A model generated the notes under the pieces. The model did not search any database. It was not told the DNA's origin and saw only the letters and a program-made list of their open reading frames with translations. Shown one piece after another: positions 8,980-16,343 of a DNA stretch of 53,552 bases; within the stretch, counting starts at the first letter, position 1; every line of letters starts with the position of its first letter. Made by a program: the position numbers and the translations under genes. This DNA is from Haliea sp. E1-2-M8 (GTDB lineage: Bacteria; Pseudomonadota; Gammaproteobacteria; Pseudomonadales; Halieaceae), in assembly GCF_030649675.1 (NCBI RefSeq), contig NZ_JAUTDR010000025.1, forward strand, positions 1 to 53,552, written 5' to 3'.

Positions 8980-9926
8980 AAGCGGCGTCGCGCGCGGTAC
9001 CCTACCAGCCTGACGATCTGGATGCCGCCATCATGGCGGCCCTGGACGGGGGCCTGCGGCGCTCCACCCAGGACATTGCTGAGTGCGTGGATGCGACGCC
9101 GGTCACGGTCCGCCGCCGCATTGACCGGCTGTTGGACGCAGGCGCGATCGGCCTGGCACCGCTGGTGGACCTGTACGCGGCGGGCTACCAGTACCTGCTG
9201 CTGATTGGCATCAATGTGGAGCATTACTCGCCCTTTGAGGTAGCGGCGCAGATTGCGGCGCTACCCGCGGCGCTCACAGTCAATGTGGTGCTTGGGCGTT
9301 ACGACATCGAGTTGGTGGCGGCGCTGGCCTCGCGGGAAGCGGTGAGCACCTTTCTTACCGAAACCCTGCCGGCACTGCCGGGGGTGGCCCGGCTTGCACC
9401 GGCGCTGGCCCTGGATGTATGGAAGTTCCGCCGCGGCTATCAACCCCACTCCGCCAGCGACACTCCGGAGCAGCGCAAACTGCTGGATGCACTGGACCAT
9501 AAAATCGTCGCCAGCCTGCGCCAGAACGCCCGCAAGAGTAACCGCGCGGTTGCCGCCGAGATTGGCGCGTCGGAATCCGCGGTGCGCAACCGCATCCGGC
9601 GCATGCAGCAGGAAAAGCAGATCAGCTTTGCCTACCTGCAACTGCACCCGGGCGGGCCCATGAATGCGGCCTTCGTCGGCATTGACGTCCACGGCGGCAG
9701 CGGCCGCGCCGTCTGCAAGGCCCTGGCCGGAATCCCGGAAGTGAGCTTCGTTGCCACCACCCTGGGCCGTCACGACCTGATCTGCACCCTAAACGTCAAC
9801 GAACTGGAGCAGCTGACCCACCTGCTGCATGAGCGGATTGTGCCGATCGAGGGCGTGAAGAGCACCGCGCCCTCGCACTGCCTGCGGCAGATTACCCACC
9901 AGTCGGAGTTGGGGTTTATTCTTTGA
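8976..9926 (+). CDS. Tandem Lrp/AsnC-family transcriptional regulator
   Basis: The protein (316 aa) is twice the length of a normal Lrp/AsnC regulator and contains two copies of the family. The first helix-turn-helix (STQDIAECVDATPVTVRRRI) is followed by a ligand-binding-like domain; a second one (SNRAVAAEIGASESAVRNRI, about 183-202) is followed by another such domain. A single chain may therefore act as a covalent dimer. It starts at GTG 8976, overlapping the receptor stop by four bases (GTGA), so it is translationally coupled to the receptor and very likely controls this operon. The effector is unknown; Lrp relatives usually sense amino acids or small carboxylates. There is no terminator before the convergent mazF end. 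Confidence 0.88.
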   Translation: MKAASRAVPYQPDDLDAAIMAALDGGLRRSTQDIAECVDATPVTVRRRIDRLLDAGAIGLAPLVDLYAAGYQYLLLIGINVEHYSPFEVAAQIAALPAALTVNVVLGRYDIELVAALASREAVSTFLTETLPALPGVARLAPALALDVWKFRRGYQPHSASDTPEQRKLLDALDHKIVASLRQNARKSNRAVAAEIGASESAVRNRIRRMQQEKQISFAYLQLHPGGPMNAAFVGIDVHGGSGRAVCKALAGIPEVSFVATTLGRHDLICTLNVNELEQLTHLLHERIVPIEGVKSTAPSHCLRQITHQSELGFIL

Positions 9927-9928
9927 GG

Positions 9929-10270
9929 TCAACCTTGCCCGAATAGCTTTCCCACAGCCTCCCGCACCCTGCTCGCGTCTTCGGCATGCAGAGCGCCGGC
10001 CTTGCGGATCACCAAGCGTAGGTCCAGGGTAAACAGCTTCATCCGCACCAAAGAGGCCGCCGATAGCCCCGTGTTTTGCAGGTGCTTGATTTCGACATCC
10101 AGGGGCCAGCTTGAGTGACGGGCGCTGGTGATCATTGCCATCACTGCGTGGCCCGCAGCAACGTTGAAGCGCGCACCAGCGGAGAGCACCAGCGCCGGGC
10201 GCCGTTTTTCCGTCGACCGATCGGTAAACGGGAACGGCACCACAACTACATCGAAGCACTCAAAGGTCAC
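9929..10270 (-). CDS. MazF/PemK-type endoribonuclease toxin
   Basis: The protein (113 aa) matches the size and fold signature of MazF/PemK toxins, which cleave mRNA at short sequence motifs. It opens with DVVVVPFPFTDRSTEKRRPALV, the characteristic first strands and basic loop, and has a central MAMITSARHSSWPLDV segment in which the catalytic Ser/Thr region lies. Its start overlaps the end of the antitoxin gene by 11 bp, so the pair is translationally coupled in antitoxin-first order. The C-terminal helix is short but present. No lesion is seen, so the module appears intact. It lies tail-to-tail with the Lrp-type regulator, 2 bp from its stop codon. Confidence 0.85.
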   Translation of the reverse strand: MTFECFDVVVVPFPFTDRSTEKRRPALVLSAGARFNVAAGHAVMAMITSARHSSWPLDVEIKHLQNTGLSAASLVRMKLFTLDLRLVIRKAGALHAEDASRVREAVGKLFGQG

Positions 10271-10490
10271 GGTAGGCCGCTTGATCCTCGGCGGTATTCC
10301 ACTCGCTCAGGGTCCCTTCCAGTGCCCGACAGTACTCCAGGTCAAGGGGAACGGCCTTGCGCAGACGGATCACGCCATCCTCAATATCGAAGGCAATGCG
10401 GTCGCCCGCCTGCAGGCCTATTGCCTTGCGTACCGCCTCCGGAATGGTCGCCTGATACTTGGAAGTCAGCTTGCTGGTCTCGGTTTCCAT
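10260..10490 (-). CDS. AbrB/MazE-type antitoxin
   Basis: The protein (76 aa) begins with METETSKLTSKYQATIPEAV, the swapped-hairpin AbrB/SpoVT DNA-binding domain found in MazE-like antitoxins. RIAFDIEDGVIRLRKA completes the barrel, and an acidic C-terminal tail (residues about 50-76) would wrap the toxin. The ATG at 10490 is chosen because AGGAGGA lies directly upstream and earlier in-frame starts lack one. An 18-bp perfect palindrome sits 22 bp upstream, as expected for autorepression by antitoxin or antitoxin-toxin complex. It overlaps mazF by 11 bp. Confidence 0.87.
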   Translation of the reverse strand: METETSKLTSKYQATIPEAVRKAIGLQAGDRIAFDIEDGVIRLRKAVPLDLEYCRALEGTLSEWNTAEDQAAYRDL

Positions 10491-10512
10491 GGTTCCTCCT
10501 CTGAGGCACTTT

Positions 10513-10530
10513 GGTAATACCCGTATTACC
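10513..10530. promoter_or_regulatory. Perfect palindrome, probable mazEF operator
   Basis: GGTAATAC-CC-GTATTACC is a perfect inverted repeat with 8-bp arms and a 2-bp centre, AT-rich in a GC-rich setting, directly upstream of the antitoxin start. Type II antitoxins of the AbrB class bind such palindromes to repress their own operon. Confidence 0.65.
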
Positions 10531-10644
10531 ATCAATCCCGTAGCGATACAATGCTTCGACACCCTTAATAACACGGCGGCCCCAATAGAGGCAGGAATAT
10601 GCCCGCTTTTGATGTTTGCCCACACCGTGCTGCTCAGTATCATT

Positions 10645-10832
10645 ACCCTCGCGGTGGTGATTCCGCTAGTCCAATCGACGGTCGCCGGCTCGGGGTAAAA
10701 GCGTCCGCGGAGACGCTTTTCGGTTATGAATGGCGCCCAGAGAAGAACCGTAAAGATCTAAGACACACTGCTGGGCCCAATGTCACGCTGGCGGTGGTGA
10801 TTCCACTGGTGCAGTCGATGGCGGCGGGCTGA
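10645..10832 (+). pseudogene. Duplicated C-terminal remnants of an unknown gene
   Basis: Two imperfect direct repeats (about 10645-10690 and 10785-10830, offset exactly 140 bp) encode nearly the same C-terminus followed by a stop: LAVVIPLVQSTVAGSG and LAVVIPLVQSMAAG. The hydrophobic stretch looks like the last membrane helix of a transporter-like protein, but the rest of the gene is absent. The open frames running through here start without plausible ribosome binding sites, so I read this as decayed, duplicated gene ends rather than small genes. A short hairpin follows the first copy. The parent family is not identified. Confidence 0.4.
10697..10720. terminator. Hairpin resembling a bidirectional terminator
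   Basis: AAAAGCGTC (10697-10705) and GACGCTTTT (10712-10720) form a perfect 9-bp stem with a 6-nt loop; the A4/T4 flanks allow a U-tract on either strand. It starts at the stop codon of the first C-terminal remnant, which supports a role as that lost gene's terminator. Confidence 0.55.
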
Positions 10833-10976
10833 AAATCTGGCGTGTTTACCGGTCAGCGGTTTATCCGCCAACCCCCAACAATGCGGCACCCTTGCGCTGC
10901 ACCGCTAAAGCGCCGCTCGGCCTTCCCATGGGCCAATACGGTGGTCCTGACCTCACCCAAAAGCGGGCCTCCCTGC

Positions 10977-10982
10977 TATAGT
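10977..10982 (+). promoter_or_regulatory. Possible -10 element for xseB-ispA
   Basis: TATAGT lies 35 bp upstream of the xseB ATG and matches a sigma-70 -10 box. No convincing -35 hexamer is found at 16-18 bp, so the call is weak. Confidence 0.3.
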
Positions 10983-11016
10983 ACTGCGCTCACGCGATTC
11001 AACTCAGCGAGACACC

Positions 11017-11274
11017 ATGCCCAAGAAGCCCACCACCCCCACCTTCGCCGACACCCTGACCCAACTCGAGGCCCTCACCACGCGCCTGGAGGACTCGGAA
11101 ACCAGCCTCGAACAGTCCCTCCAGGACTTCGAACAGGGGGTACAGCTTATCCGTCAGGCCCAGCAATCACTGCAGGAAGCGGAGCAAAAGGTGCAATTGC
11201 TGCTGGAGAAGGATGGCAAGCCTGTAGCCCAGGCCTTTGAGGACCCGGGCGCGGCGGAGAACGACGGGGAGTGA
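11017..11274 (+). CDS. xseB: Exodeoxyribonuclease VII small subunit
   Basis: The protein (85 aa) matches XseB in length and in its helical pattern FADTLTQLEALTTRLEDSET followed by LEQSLQDFEQGVQLIRQAQ. Several copies of this small subunit bind XseA to form exonuclease VII, which degrades single-stranded DNA into oligonucleotides. The C-terminal tail is acidic and variable, as usual. It directly precedes and overlaps ispA by four bases (GTGA), the normal xseB-ispA arrangement in Proteobacteria. The customary third gene, dxs, is absent here; the next gene is the convergent ribA. Confidence 0.93.
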   Translation: MPKKPTTPTFADTLTQLEALTTRLEDSETSLEQSLQDFEQGVQLIRQAQQSLQEAEQKVQLLLEKDGKPVAQAFEDPGAAENDGE

Positions 11275-12185
11275 GCGACGCTCTTCTCGCGGAGTTCATG
11301 GCGCGGTGCCGGGAGCGCTGTGAGGCCGGCTTGCAGGCTCACGGGGGCCTCGGGGATCAGCCTGAATTGGCGCGCGGTCTGGCGGATTTCGAGCCCGCGG
11401 TGCGCTATGCCCTGGAAACCAGCGGCAAGTGCATCCGCCCCTGCCTGCTCTATGCGGCGGCCCGGGCCGCCGGTGCCGGGCCTGAGCTGGACAGCGCGCT
11501 AGACAATCCCGCCTGCGCCCTGGAGCTGATTCACACCTACTCCCTCATTCACGATGACCTACCGGCCATGGACGACGACGACCTGCGCCGGGGCCGCCCC
11601 ACTCTGCACAAGGCCTTCGACGAGGCCACCGCGATTCTGGTCGGGGACGGCCTGCAGGCGCGGGCGTTCGAGCTCCTCGTCGATGCCCACGCTCTCTCGG
11701 CAGAGCAAAAAGTGAGCATGATCAAGGCCTTGGCCCAAGCTGCAGGATTGGGGGGCATGGTCGGCGGGCAGTTCGTGGACATCGCCAGTACCGGCCGGCC
11801 GCTGCAGCTTGAGGAGCTTCAGGGCATGCACGCCCTCAAGACCGGCGCCCTGATCCGCGCCGCGCTCAGCCTCGGGGCCATCGCCGCCAGCGCCTCCGCC
11901 AGCCAGCGGGCGGCGCTGGAACGGTATGGTGAGCATATCGGCCTGGCCTTCCAGGTGGTGGATGACATCCTCGATGTGGAGGGCAGCACCGCCACCCTGG
12001 GCAAGACCGGCGGCAAGGACGCAGCGGCCAACAAGACTACTTATGTCAGCCTGCTGGGCCTCGCCGGGGCGCGGGAGAGTGCTGAGCATCTATTGGACGG
12101 GGCCCTGGAGGCGCTGGAGGGGTTTGGGGATTCGGCGGATATGCTGCGGGGGTTGGCGCGGATTGTGGTGGACAGGAGGGTTTAG
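11271..12185 (+). CDS. ispA: Farnesyl diphosphate synthase (polyprenyl synthetase)
   Basis: The protein (304 aa) condenses IPP with DMAPP and GPP to farnesyl diphosphate, the precursor of quinones and undecaprenyl carriers. The first aspartate-rich motif is seen in LIHDDLPAMDDDDLRRGRPT (about residues 91-110), and the second is FQVVDDILDVEG (about 227-238). The motif GKCIRPCLLYAA near residue 52 binds IPP. The start is GTG at 11271, coupled to xseB through GTGA. Length and motifs are those of a normal bacterial IspA. The gene ends only 6 bp before a REP-like palindromic segment that separates it from the convergent ribA. Confidence 0.93.
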   Translation: MSDALLAEFMARCRERCEAGLQAHGGLGDQPELARGLADFEPAVRYALETSGKCIRPCLLYAAARAAGAGPELDSALDNPACALELIHTYSLIHDDLPAMDDDDLRRGRPTLHKAFDEATAILVGDGLQARAFELLVDAHALSAEQKVSMIKALAQAAGLGGMVGGQFVDIASTGRPLQLEELQGMHALKTGALIRAALSLGAIAASASASQRAALERYGEHIGLAFQVVDDILDVEGSTATLGKTGGKDAAANKTTYVSLLGLAGARESAEHLLDGALEALEGFGDSADMLRGLARIVVDRRV

Positions 12186-12191
12186 GGTTTG

Positions 12192-12296
12192 TCGCCCGGA
12201 GGACCGGGCTCCCACAAGCGAGGCTCCGCACACCTTCTGTGGGAGCCCGCCCCGCGGGCGATGGGGGGGGTTATCGCCCGGGGGACCGGGCTCCCA
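12192..12296. repeat. REP-like palindromic segment
   Basis: Three related palindromic units lie between the convergent ispA and ribA genes: 12192-12215, 12239-12264 and 12273-12296. Each has the core GGGAGCCCG...CGGGCGAT or its inverse, the same core as the arrays near the RAYT gene at 23436. The last two units face each other as in a BIME. They probably also act as a transcription barrier between convergent genes. Confidence 0.75.
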
Positions 12297-12310
12297 CTGG
12301 GGGGCGTCTC

Positions 12311-12907
12311 CTACGGTTTTTCGGCGGCGAAATGGCCCATCTTGGCGCCCTTGGTCTGCAGGTACTTTTCGTTGTGCGGGTTGCTGTGGCAGTGTAGCGG
12401 CACGCGCTCGACCACCTCCACGCCGTTCTCTTCCATGGCGGTGACCTTGCGGGGGTTGTTGGTCATCAGCCGCACCCGGGTGATGTTCAGGTGGCGCAGC
12501 ATGGGGCCGAGGATGCTGTAGTCGCGCATGTCGGCGCCGAAGCCCAGCTGTTCGTTGGCTTCCACCGTGTCGGCGCCGGCGTCCTGCAGTTTGTAGGCCT
12601 TGATCTTGTTGAGCAGGCCGATGCCGCGGCCTTCCTGGCGCAGGTAGAAAATCGCGCCGCGGCCTTCCGCGGAGACGGCTTTCAGGGCCGCTTCCAATTG
12701 ATTGCCGCAATCGCAGCGCAGGCTGAACAGGGCGTCGCCAGTCAGGCACTCGGAATGGATGCGGGCCAGTACCGGCTCGCCGCTACCCACGTCGCCCATG
12801 GTCAGCACCACGTGCTCCTTGTTGGCGTCCGGATCCTCGAAGCCGTGGATATCGAATACCCCCCAGGCGGTGGGCAGGCGGGAGGATTCAACGTAGCGTA
12901 CTGACAC
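12311..12907 (-). CDS. ribA: GTP cyclohydrolase II
   Basis: This enzyme catalyses the first committed step of riboflavin synthesis, opening GTP to a diaminopyrimidine. The zinc ligands appear as C-x10-C-x-C in [15 protein letters not shown], followed by the active-site region [11 protein letters not shown] and the GTP-contact segment LMTNNPRK. The GTG at 12907 gives [16 protein letters not shown], which matches the usual RibA N-terminus; another GTG at 12946 would add 13 residues, and neither has a strong ribosome binding site. It is separate from the main rib block at 17-20 kb, as in many gammaproteobacteria, and supplies the activity missing from the cyclohydrolase-like half of RibB. Confidence 0.93.
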   Translation of the reverse strand: MSVRYVESSRLPTAWGVFDIHGFEDPDANKEHVVLTMGDVGSGEPVLARIHSECLTGDALFSLRCDCGNQLEAALKAVSAEGRGAIFYLRQEGRGIGLLNKIKAYKLQDAGADTVEANEQLGFGADMRDYSILGPMLRHLNITRVRLMTNNPRKVTAMEENGVEVVERVPLHCHSNPHNEKYLQTKGAKMGHFAAEKP

Positions 12908-12973
12908 AGGAGCTGTCCGGCTGGAAAAGGGGGCGTAGTTTAGCACTTTTGGCGCGCCGGTGTGGTCGCCCGG

Positions 12974-13657
12974 TCACCAGGCCCGCGACAGGGACAGCAC
13001 GCCATCGCTCTCGCGCATTTCCACGTGCTGCAGGTAGCTCATGCCCAGCAGGATGGTCGAGGGGTAGTCTCCTTCGGCCACCGTCGCGCGCACATTTTCC
13101 ACCCGGATGCCGCCCACCTCCACGCTCTGCAGGTTCACCATCCAGGCGTCAATGATGCTGCTGGCGGTTTCCAGCTTCGAAGGTACCCCCGCCTTGTAAT
13201 CGATTCCCAGCGCGTTCGCCTGGCGGGCGTTCATCGCCACCACGTTGGCGCCGGTATCGACCATCACCTGGATGTTGCGCCCGTTGAGCAAGGCGGTGGT
13301 GATGTACTGCATGCGGTCGTTGCGGGGAATGTCGAGCTGGCGCCGCTCAGGGGCCACATAGTTGGTGGTGATGGCGCGGTTAAGGCCCAGCCGCTGGCGC
13401 TCGCCGTTGATCTCCAGCACCGCGACGGAGGCGTCCGCGCTGAGCAGCTTCACGCCCTGGAAGCTGGCGCCGGCCTTCAGTGTCTTGCGCTGGCCATTGA
13501 TCATCAGTACGGCCGTGTTGGGCAGCAGGGCTTCCACGGTGACGGATGCCGCCTGTGCCTGGGCAGCTGCTGGCCACAGCAGGGGGTTGGCCAGCAACAG
13601 CAGGAACATTAGGCCGATCCGGGGTGCTGCCCGAGCCTTACTGCCGGCATGTGCCAT
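12974..13657 (-). CDS. Retropepsin-like aspartic protease, exported
   Basis: The protein (227 aa) belongs to the TIGR02281-type clan AA aspartic proteases. An N-terminal signal peptide (GLMFLLLLANPLLWP, cleavage near AAAQAQA) directs it to the periplasm. A small domain of about 90 residues follows, then the single-copy retropepsin domain with catalytic MVDTGANVVAMN (about residues 122-133) and the flap/closing motif STILLGMSYL. Like retroviral proteases, these act as dimers. ATG 13657 is chosen because it begins a proper signal peptide; the open frame upstream is not signal-like. The natural substrate is unknown. It is transcribed toward ribA with a 66-bp gap. Confidence 0.85.
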   Translation of the reverse strand: MAHAGSKARAAPRIGLMFLLLLANPLLWPAAAQAQAASVTVEALLPNTAVLMINGQRKTLKAGASFQGVKLLSADASVAVLEINGERQRLGLNRAITTNYVAPERRQLDIPRNDRMQYITTALLNGRNIQVMVDTGANVVAMNARQANALGIDYKAGVPSKLETASSIIDAWMVNLQSVEVGGIRVENVRATVAEGDYPSTILLGMSYLQHVEMRESDGVLSLSRAW

Positions 13658-13786
13658 CCGCTGCACCTTGTGGGTTATATTGCGATGGAGTGTAGCAAGA
13701 CCACCACCGACGAAGCCACATGGCTGTAATTCGTAAAGGTCCTGGTGCTGAAGTATGATAACGACAGTGCGCATGAGCCAACTTCT

Positions 13787-14176
13787 ATGCCAGACACACA
13801 CGAAGCCATCACCAGGCTCCTTGAAAGCAAGTCCCGGATTGATCTGGCTTACCTGTTCGGATCGCTGGCTCGCGGTTCCGCTCATTCCGGCAGCGACCTA
13901 GACCTCGCCGTGCTGGCCCGCCCCTCCCTGTCGGTCGAGGAACGCATTGCGCTGATCGAAAATCTGGCGGGGCTGTTGGGGCGACCGGTGGATCTTGTCG
14001 ACCTGACCGTCTGTGGCGGGCCACTCCTCGGCGAAATCCTGCGCCATGGCATTCAGGTCAAAGGCAGCTCATCCGATCACGCGGAGTGGGTTAGCCGACA
14101 TCTTGGCATGATGGAGGACTTCTACCCCTACGTTCAGCGCATGCTGAAAGAGCGCCGGGAATCATGGATCGGTTAA
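13787..14176 (+). CDS. MNT-type nucleotidyltransferase antitoxin
   Basis: The protein (about 129 aa) has the minimal nucleotidyltransferase signature YLFGSLARGSAHSGSDLDLA (GSxxRG followed by SDxD) and a later Asp in RPVDLVDL. MntA proteins of this kind neutralise the neighbouring HEPN toxin, in studied systems by AMPylating a tyrosine near its active site. ATG 13787 is preferred; an upstream in-frame GTG at 13745 is possible. The gene overlaps the HepT-like gene by 13 bp, so the two form one coupled module. Confidence 0.85.
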   Translation: MPDTHEAITRLLESKSRIDLAYLFGSLARGSAHSGSDLDLAVLARPSLSVEERIALIENLAGLLGRPVDLVDLTVCGGPLLGEILRHGIQVKGSSSDHAEWVSRHLGMMEDFYPYVQRMLKERRESWIG

Positions 14177-14577
14177 TTGTAGAGAGAAAACTGGAATCTC
14201 TTCGTCGCAGCCTTGAGCGGGTCAGGAGCAAGTGTCCGGACGCGGTCGAGGAGTTTATGCGCGACATTGACGCCCAGGATATTGTTGTGCTCAACCTGAG
14301 TCGCGCTGTACAGCAGTGCGTGGACATCGGAACTCACCTTCTCAGCGACAGCAGACTACCTACGCCAGAAACCATGGGCAGCACTTTCGACCTGCTGGCT
14401 GCAGAAGGAATTATCGATGCGAATTTAGCAGCACGCATAAAGAAGTCCGTGGGCTTCCGCAACGTGGCCGTCCACAGCTACAGCGCGCTGGACATGGCAA
14501 TCGTACACGCCATCGCCCGCGACCATCTTGAGGACTTCACCGCCTTTGCCCGCGCGGTAGCCAGGCGTTTGAAGTAG
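14164..14577 (+). CDS. HepT-like HEPN ribonuclease toxin
   Basis: The protein (137 aa) is an all-helical DUF86/HepT-family protein with the catalytic R-x4-H-x-Y motif RNVAVHSY (about residues 99-106). This is the RNase active site, and its tyrosine is the target of the partner nucleotidyltransferase. It overlaps the MNT gene by 13 bp and lies downstream of it, the usual MntA-HepT order. No frameshift or missing key residue is seen, so the module looks functional. About 125 bp of unremarkable sequence separates it from the convergent pgpA. Confidence 0.87.
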   Translation: MDRLIVERKLESLRRSLERVRSKCPDAVEEFMRDIDAQDIVVLNLSRAVQQCVDIGTHLLSDSRLPTPETMGSTFDLLAAEGIIDANLAARIKKSVGFRNVAVHSYSALDMAIVHAIARDHLEDFTAFARAVARRLK

Positions 14578-14705
14578 CGGGAGCCGGGATCGGGCGCCCG
14601 CGGTGGGCCCATGTCAGAGAATCTTCTTGAATTTCATTCGCCATTTTTGACGATTTGAAACCTTGGGAGTCTTGACCGCCGTGGCGGCAAGCTAAAATAA
14701 AGGCT

Positions 14706-15218
14706 TCAGCCCGCCGCCACCAGCCAAACTAAAACATGGACACAGATACAGGCCATCACTCCCGCCAGCACATCGTCGATCATGATCCCGAAGCCACCCT
14801 CGACCTTCCGGTCCAGCCACCCGATCGGCCACGGCTTGAGGATGTCGAAAATGCGGAACGCCACAAAGCCCGCCAATACCCAGACCCAACCCGCGGGCAG
14901 CGCCCACATGGTGATCCAGTAGCCGACGAATTCGTCCCAGACGATGCCCGGGTGGTCGTGTACCCCCAGCTGAGCGCTGGCGCGGTCGCAGATCCATACC
15001 CCGGCGACGGCGGTGACCACAATAAACAGGCTGTACCAGAGCAAGGGCGATGCGGTGTTGGCCAGCGCAGCGTTGACCAGCAGGAACAGAGGGATAGCGA
15101 CCAGGGTGCCCGCAGTGCCGGGGGCTTTGGGTGACAGGCCGCTGCCGAAACCAAAGGCGAGCAACTGCACCGGGTGGCGCAGGATGCCTGGCGGTGGCGC
15201 GGCGGGGTTGGAGGCCAT
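14706..15218 (-). CDS. pgpA: Phosphatidylglycerophosphatase A
   Basis: The membrane enzyme (170 aa) dephosphorylates phosphatidylglycerol phosphate to phosphatidylglycerol. Family landmarks are FGSGLSPKAPGTAGTL (residues about 24-39), the acidic VWDEFVGYWI and FRIFDILKPWPIGW, and C-terminal MIDDVLAGVMA, with four or so hydrophobic helices between. It closes the leftward nusB-thiL-pgpA block, its standard place in gammaproteobacteria. A REP-like cluster of about 130 bp lies between thiL and pgpA, so expression may depend on read-through or on its own promoter. Confidence 0.93.
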   Translation of the reverse strand: MASNPAAPPPGILRHPVQLLAFGFGSGLSPKAPGTAGTLVAIPLFLLVNAALANTASPLLWYSLFIVVTAVAGVWICDRASAQLGVHDHPGIVWDEFVGYWITMWALPAGWVWVLAGFVAFRIFDILKPWPIGWLDRKVEGGFGIMIDDVLAGVMACICVHVLVWLVAAG

Positions 15219-15272
15219 AGGGTGGTTCCCATCCTGGAGTGCAAACAGTGTACTGCGTACCGCGCCCGCCGT

Positions 15273-15405
15273 GTAGGAGCCCGCTGTGTGGGAGCCCGCC
15301 GTGTGGGAGCCCGCTGTGTGGGAGCCCGCTCCGCGGGCGATCTGTACGAGTGGGAGCCCGCTCTGCGGGCGATTGGTGGCTATCGCCCGCAGAGCGGGCT
15401 CCTAC
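15273..15405. repeat. REP/BIME-like repeat cluster
   Basis: Four short copies of GTGTGGGAGCCCGC(C/T) run in tandem with 15-16 bp spacing, then two complete palindromes follow: GGGAGCCCGCTCTGCGGGCGAT and its inverse ATCGCCCGCAGAGCGGGCTCC, ending in CTAC at 15405. The core is the same as in the RAYT-linked array. It lies between the thiL stop and the pgpA start. Confidence 0.8.
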
Positions 15406-15419
15406 AGAGAGAGCGCGGG

Positions 15420-16343
15420 TTAGAGAAAGTGGTTGTAGCCCGCGGCGAGGCCATCGAAGCCGGGGCAAGACACGCCTTCGCCGGCCACCACCTCGCCAAC
15501 GCGGGTGCAGTCTGCCGGCACGGCGGCGCCGGGGGACAGGCAGAAGCACAGCTCGTAATCGTCGCCGCCAGCCAGCGCCCAGCGTAAAACCTGGTCGCGG
15601 TCAGGGTGGGCCGCCAGGGCCGGCGACAGCGGCAGCCGTTCGGGGTCCAGCTGGATTCGCACCCCGCTGGCGGCGGCGATATGGCCGGCATCCGCCAGCA
15701 GGCCGTCGGAAATGTCGATGGCGGCGCTGGCCTCATTGAGCAGCAGCATGCCCAGCGCCAGCCGCGGCGATGGGCGGAAAAAGCGCTGCTCCAGGTATTC
15801 CGCCGCTGCCGGGTCCGGCCGGTAGCGGCCTTCCAGTAGCGCCAGCCCGCCCGCGGCGTCCCCCAGGGTGCCGGAGACATACACCGCATCGCCAAGCTGT
15901 GCGCCGCCCCGCAGCAGGGCCTTGCCCGCCGGCAGGGCGCCGAACACCTGCACGGTGATGGTGAGCGGCCCGCGGGTGGTGTCGCCGCCCACCAGGGGCA
16001 GCGCCAGATCCGTAGCCGCAGCGCCCACGCCCTGGCTGAAACTGTGCAGCCAGAGCTCGTCCGCGTCGGGCAGGGTCAGGGCCAGGGTCATGCCCAAGGG
16101 GCGCGCGCCCATGGCCGCGAGGTCGGAGGCCGCCGCCGCCACCGCGCGGTAGCCGACATCCTCGGGCAGGCTCTCCTCCAGAAAATGCACGCCCGCCACT
16201 ACGGTATCGACGGAAGTGGCCAGGCGTTCACCCGGCTCCAATTTCAGGATGGCGCAATCATCGCCCACGCCCAGCGCCACGGCGGGGCCGGCACCGAAGG
16301 CGGAGAAGTAGCGGGCTATCAGGGAGAATTCGTCGGCCGGCAT
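15420..16343 (-). CDS. thiL: Thiamine-monophosphate kinase
   Basis: The protein (307 aa) phosphorylates thiamine monophosphate to the cofactor thiamine diphosphate. It has the PurM/ThiL-superfamily features: EFSLIARYFS at the N-terminus, the metal/ATP-binding GVGDDCAILKL, a central LVGGDTTRGPLTITV, IDISDGLLADAGHI, and the C-terminal GGDDYELCF. It overlaps the preceding nusB gene end by one base (ATG start at 16343 against the nusB stop) and so is translationally linked to it. Length is normal. Confidence 0.94.
   Translation of the reverse strand: MPADEFSLIARYFSAFGAGPAVALGVGDDCAILKLEPGERLATSVDTVVAGVHFLEESLPEDVGYRAVAAAASDLAAMGARPLGMTLALTLPDADELWLHSFSQGVGAAATDLALPLVGGDTTRGPLTITVQVFGALPAGKALLRGGAQLGDAVYVSGTLGDAAGGLALLEGRYRPDPAAAEYLEQRFFRPSPRLALGMLLLNEASAAIDISDGLLADAGHIAAASGVRIQLDPERLPLSPALAAHPDRDQVLRWALAGGDDYELCFCLSPGAAVPADCTRVGEVVAGEGVSCPGFDGLAAGYNHFL

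Noticed and set aside
12192-12296. Simple rho-independent terminators between ispA and ribA
   Set aside because: The hairpins lack U-tracts and match the dispersed REP core, so they are listed as repeats, though they may still hinder read-through.
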